Assembly (NCBI RefSeq): GCF_018691265.1
Contig: NW_024881303.1
Span: forward strand, 10,409,777-10,473,776
From: Tyto alba
Lineage: Eukaryota > Chordata > Aves > Strigiformes > Tytonidae
DNA: 64,000 nucleotides
Direction of reading: 5' to 3'
Part shown: piece after piece, positions 62,804-64,000 of the stretch
How positions within the stretch are numbered: the first letter of the stretch is position 1
Layout of the letters: every line of letters begins with the position of its first letter
Program-made: the position numbers and the translations under genes
Notes under the pieces: generated by a model
Seen by the model: only the letters and a program-made list of their open reading frames with translations
Told to the model about the DNA's origin: nothing
Databases searched by the model: none

Positions 62804-62833
62804 CAGGGATGTTTTTAGTGCTTTTTTCACAAT
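62744..62833 (-). CDS. PLD4: PLD4 first coding exon (cytoplasmic tail)
   Basis: The acceptor is CTGTTTTTCAG and the donor ATG|GTAATT. The exon has 30 bp of 5' UTR, then an ATG at 62803-62801 and 20 codons, [20 protein letters not shown], joining in phase 0 to FQILGAIL. Two further in-frame ATGs follow. The acceptor means a noncoding exon lies further upstream. The sequence is not obviously conserved, so the call rests on splice signals, phase and total length (503 residues). Confidence 0.55.
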
Positions 62834-64000
62834 CTGAAAAACAGAAATGTATGCAAGGGGAAAAATAAAGCATTATGACAACATTTGTATAAAGCCAGTT
62901 ACAGATTAAAAATGCAGGTTACTGCCATTGCTTTATATAGTGCTCTGAGATTTAAGTACAGATCTGTGCAATATCCTCACTGTATTATTGGTCTTGAGTG
63001 ACATTAGCAGATCCAAAGTGAGAGGGAGGGAAAGGTCCCTGCAGTTTTTCCCTGGTGCTGTCTGCACACAAAAATCACTGCAGTAATTAATGTGTAAACA
63101 ACTGCATCATATCCCACTTCAACACTCACTTCTGTCCTGTTGCAGGCTAACACATTTGCCAACAAGCAATAATGAAGCACAGAAGCCATGGGTGATAGTG
63201 TACAGCATCAGTGTCATCCTCTGTGTGACTCAATTAGTCTCCTGCTCTCTTCCTATGCCTGTGAGTTGTCTTCAGTGTTGGCATCTCTTCCAGAGGAGAC
63301 TGTTAAGGGGACAGGGACCAGGCCTAAATATAAATTCCTCTTCCCCTCTGTTGCAACCATGATCCTAGAAAATAAGTTCTCTTCTTTTGCTCTTCAGGCA
63401 GTATTGCTGAATCTTGTGTTAGCACCCGCAGAGGCAGCCACAAAAGCAAATACCAAAATATGCCAAAACTCAAAGCAGATGGTAGGGCAGGGGTAGTTGG
63501 CTGCTTGCCTCTTTTGCCTTCTCCAAAAGTCAACCCAAAAACTTCACACGTGCCCTATGGGTCATGAATCATCCTTGCATCGGCACAGGTGAATTTACCC
63601 CGTAGGAACCAGCTGTCATTTTTTGTGCTCAGAAGCAAGAAGCACATCCTGGTGTACGGTAGATTTCAAAAGGTGCTACGAGATGGTATCACCATCTGTC
63701 CAGTCTCCAAATTACCGCTTCCAACCCCTCGGCCACTGGGCCTTTGTAGCCTGGAGGATGAACATGCTGCAGTGGTATCAGATATGCAGTTGCTCCGTGG
63801 GTGGCCACACTCAAACAAGTTTTAGGTAGGAAGGATCCTGCCAGGCTTGTCCCATCCATCTTACCATATGTTCACAGCTATCATCACCTGAACTGGATGG
63901 GCTCGTGGTGTCTGCCCTCCCACACCAGTAAGGCAGCAAGGCCACACAGGTCCATGCTGTGTCCAGCTCCTGCCCACTCCACCTCTCTGTACAGATGCTG
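62834..64000. other. Region upstream of the PLD4 first coding exon
   Basis: This should contain the PLD4 5' UTR exon and promoter, but neither is identifiable. No TATA box, CpG-rich patch or coding match stands out, and the short open frames are unsupported. Confidence 0.5.

Overview
The window looks like a bird (at least sauropsid) nuclear genome. It is A+T-rich, has introns, and its only recognisable interspersed repeats are CR1 LINEs of avian style: a shared reverse-transcriptase C-terminus and a 3' end close to CTATGATTC. It holds two recognisable genes facing each other: AHNAK2 on the plus strand (exons from 13789 to about 42123) and PLD4 on the minus strand (48103 to 62803). As I recall, AHNAK2 and PLD4 are also convergent neighbours on human chromosome 14q32.33, so this looks like a conserved block.

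Bases 1-13788 are noncoding or unrecognised: 5' flank or first intron of AHNAK2, with simple repeats and one small G+C-rich patch near 6.9-7.05 kb. AHNAK2 then has five short exons. Two of them, 16154-16295 and 17099-17280, carry the PDZ domain, and one intron has a GC-AG donor. A single giant exon of about 24 kb follows. Inside it lies the outstanding feature of the window: 15 complete and one partial tandem copies of a 1098-bp (366-residue) unit, 19791-36585. The copies are almost identical and very G+C-rich. They sit between A+T-rich, degenerate older copies of the same unit. I found only about 11 substitutions and one single-base deletion in the whole array. Eight of the 11 are CpG transitions, which points to very recent homogenisation.

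The AHNAK2 reading frame is otherwise open for 24 kb. It is interrupted by what I read as three separate one-base deletions, each in a homopolymer: an A run at 18184, a C run at 32393 and an A run at 41985. That pattern fits consensus or sequencing errors better than decay of the gene.

Bases 42124-48102 are 3' UTR and intergenic, with one CR1 relic and an unexplained G+C-rich patch at 46.6-47.45 kb. PLD4 can be assembled from ten coding exons whose phases all agree, giving a predicted 503-residue type II membrane nuclease with both HKD motifs. Its first intron holds a broken CR1 of about 2.9 kb and a later intron holds a shorter related copy. AHNAK2 (a giant scaffold protein) and PLD4 (an endolysosomal nuclease) have no known joint function; their pairing is positional. 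I found no RNA genes, CRISPR arrays or complete mobile elements.
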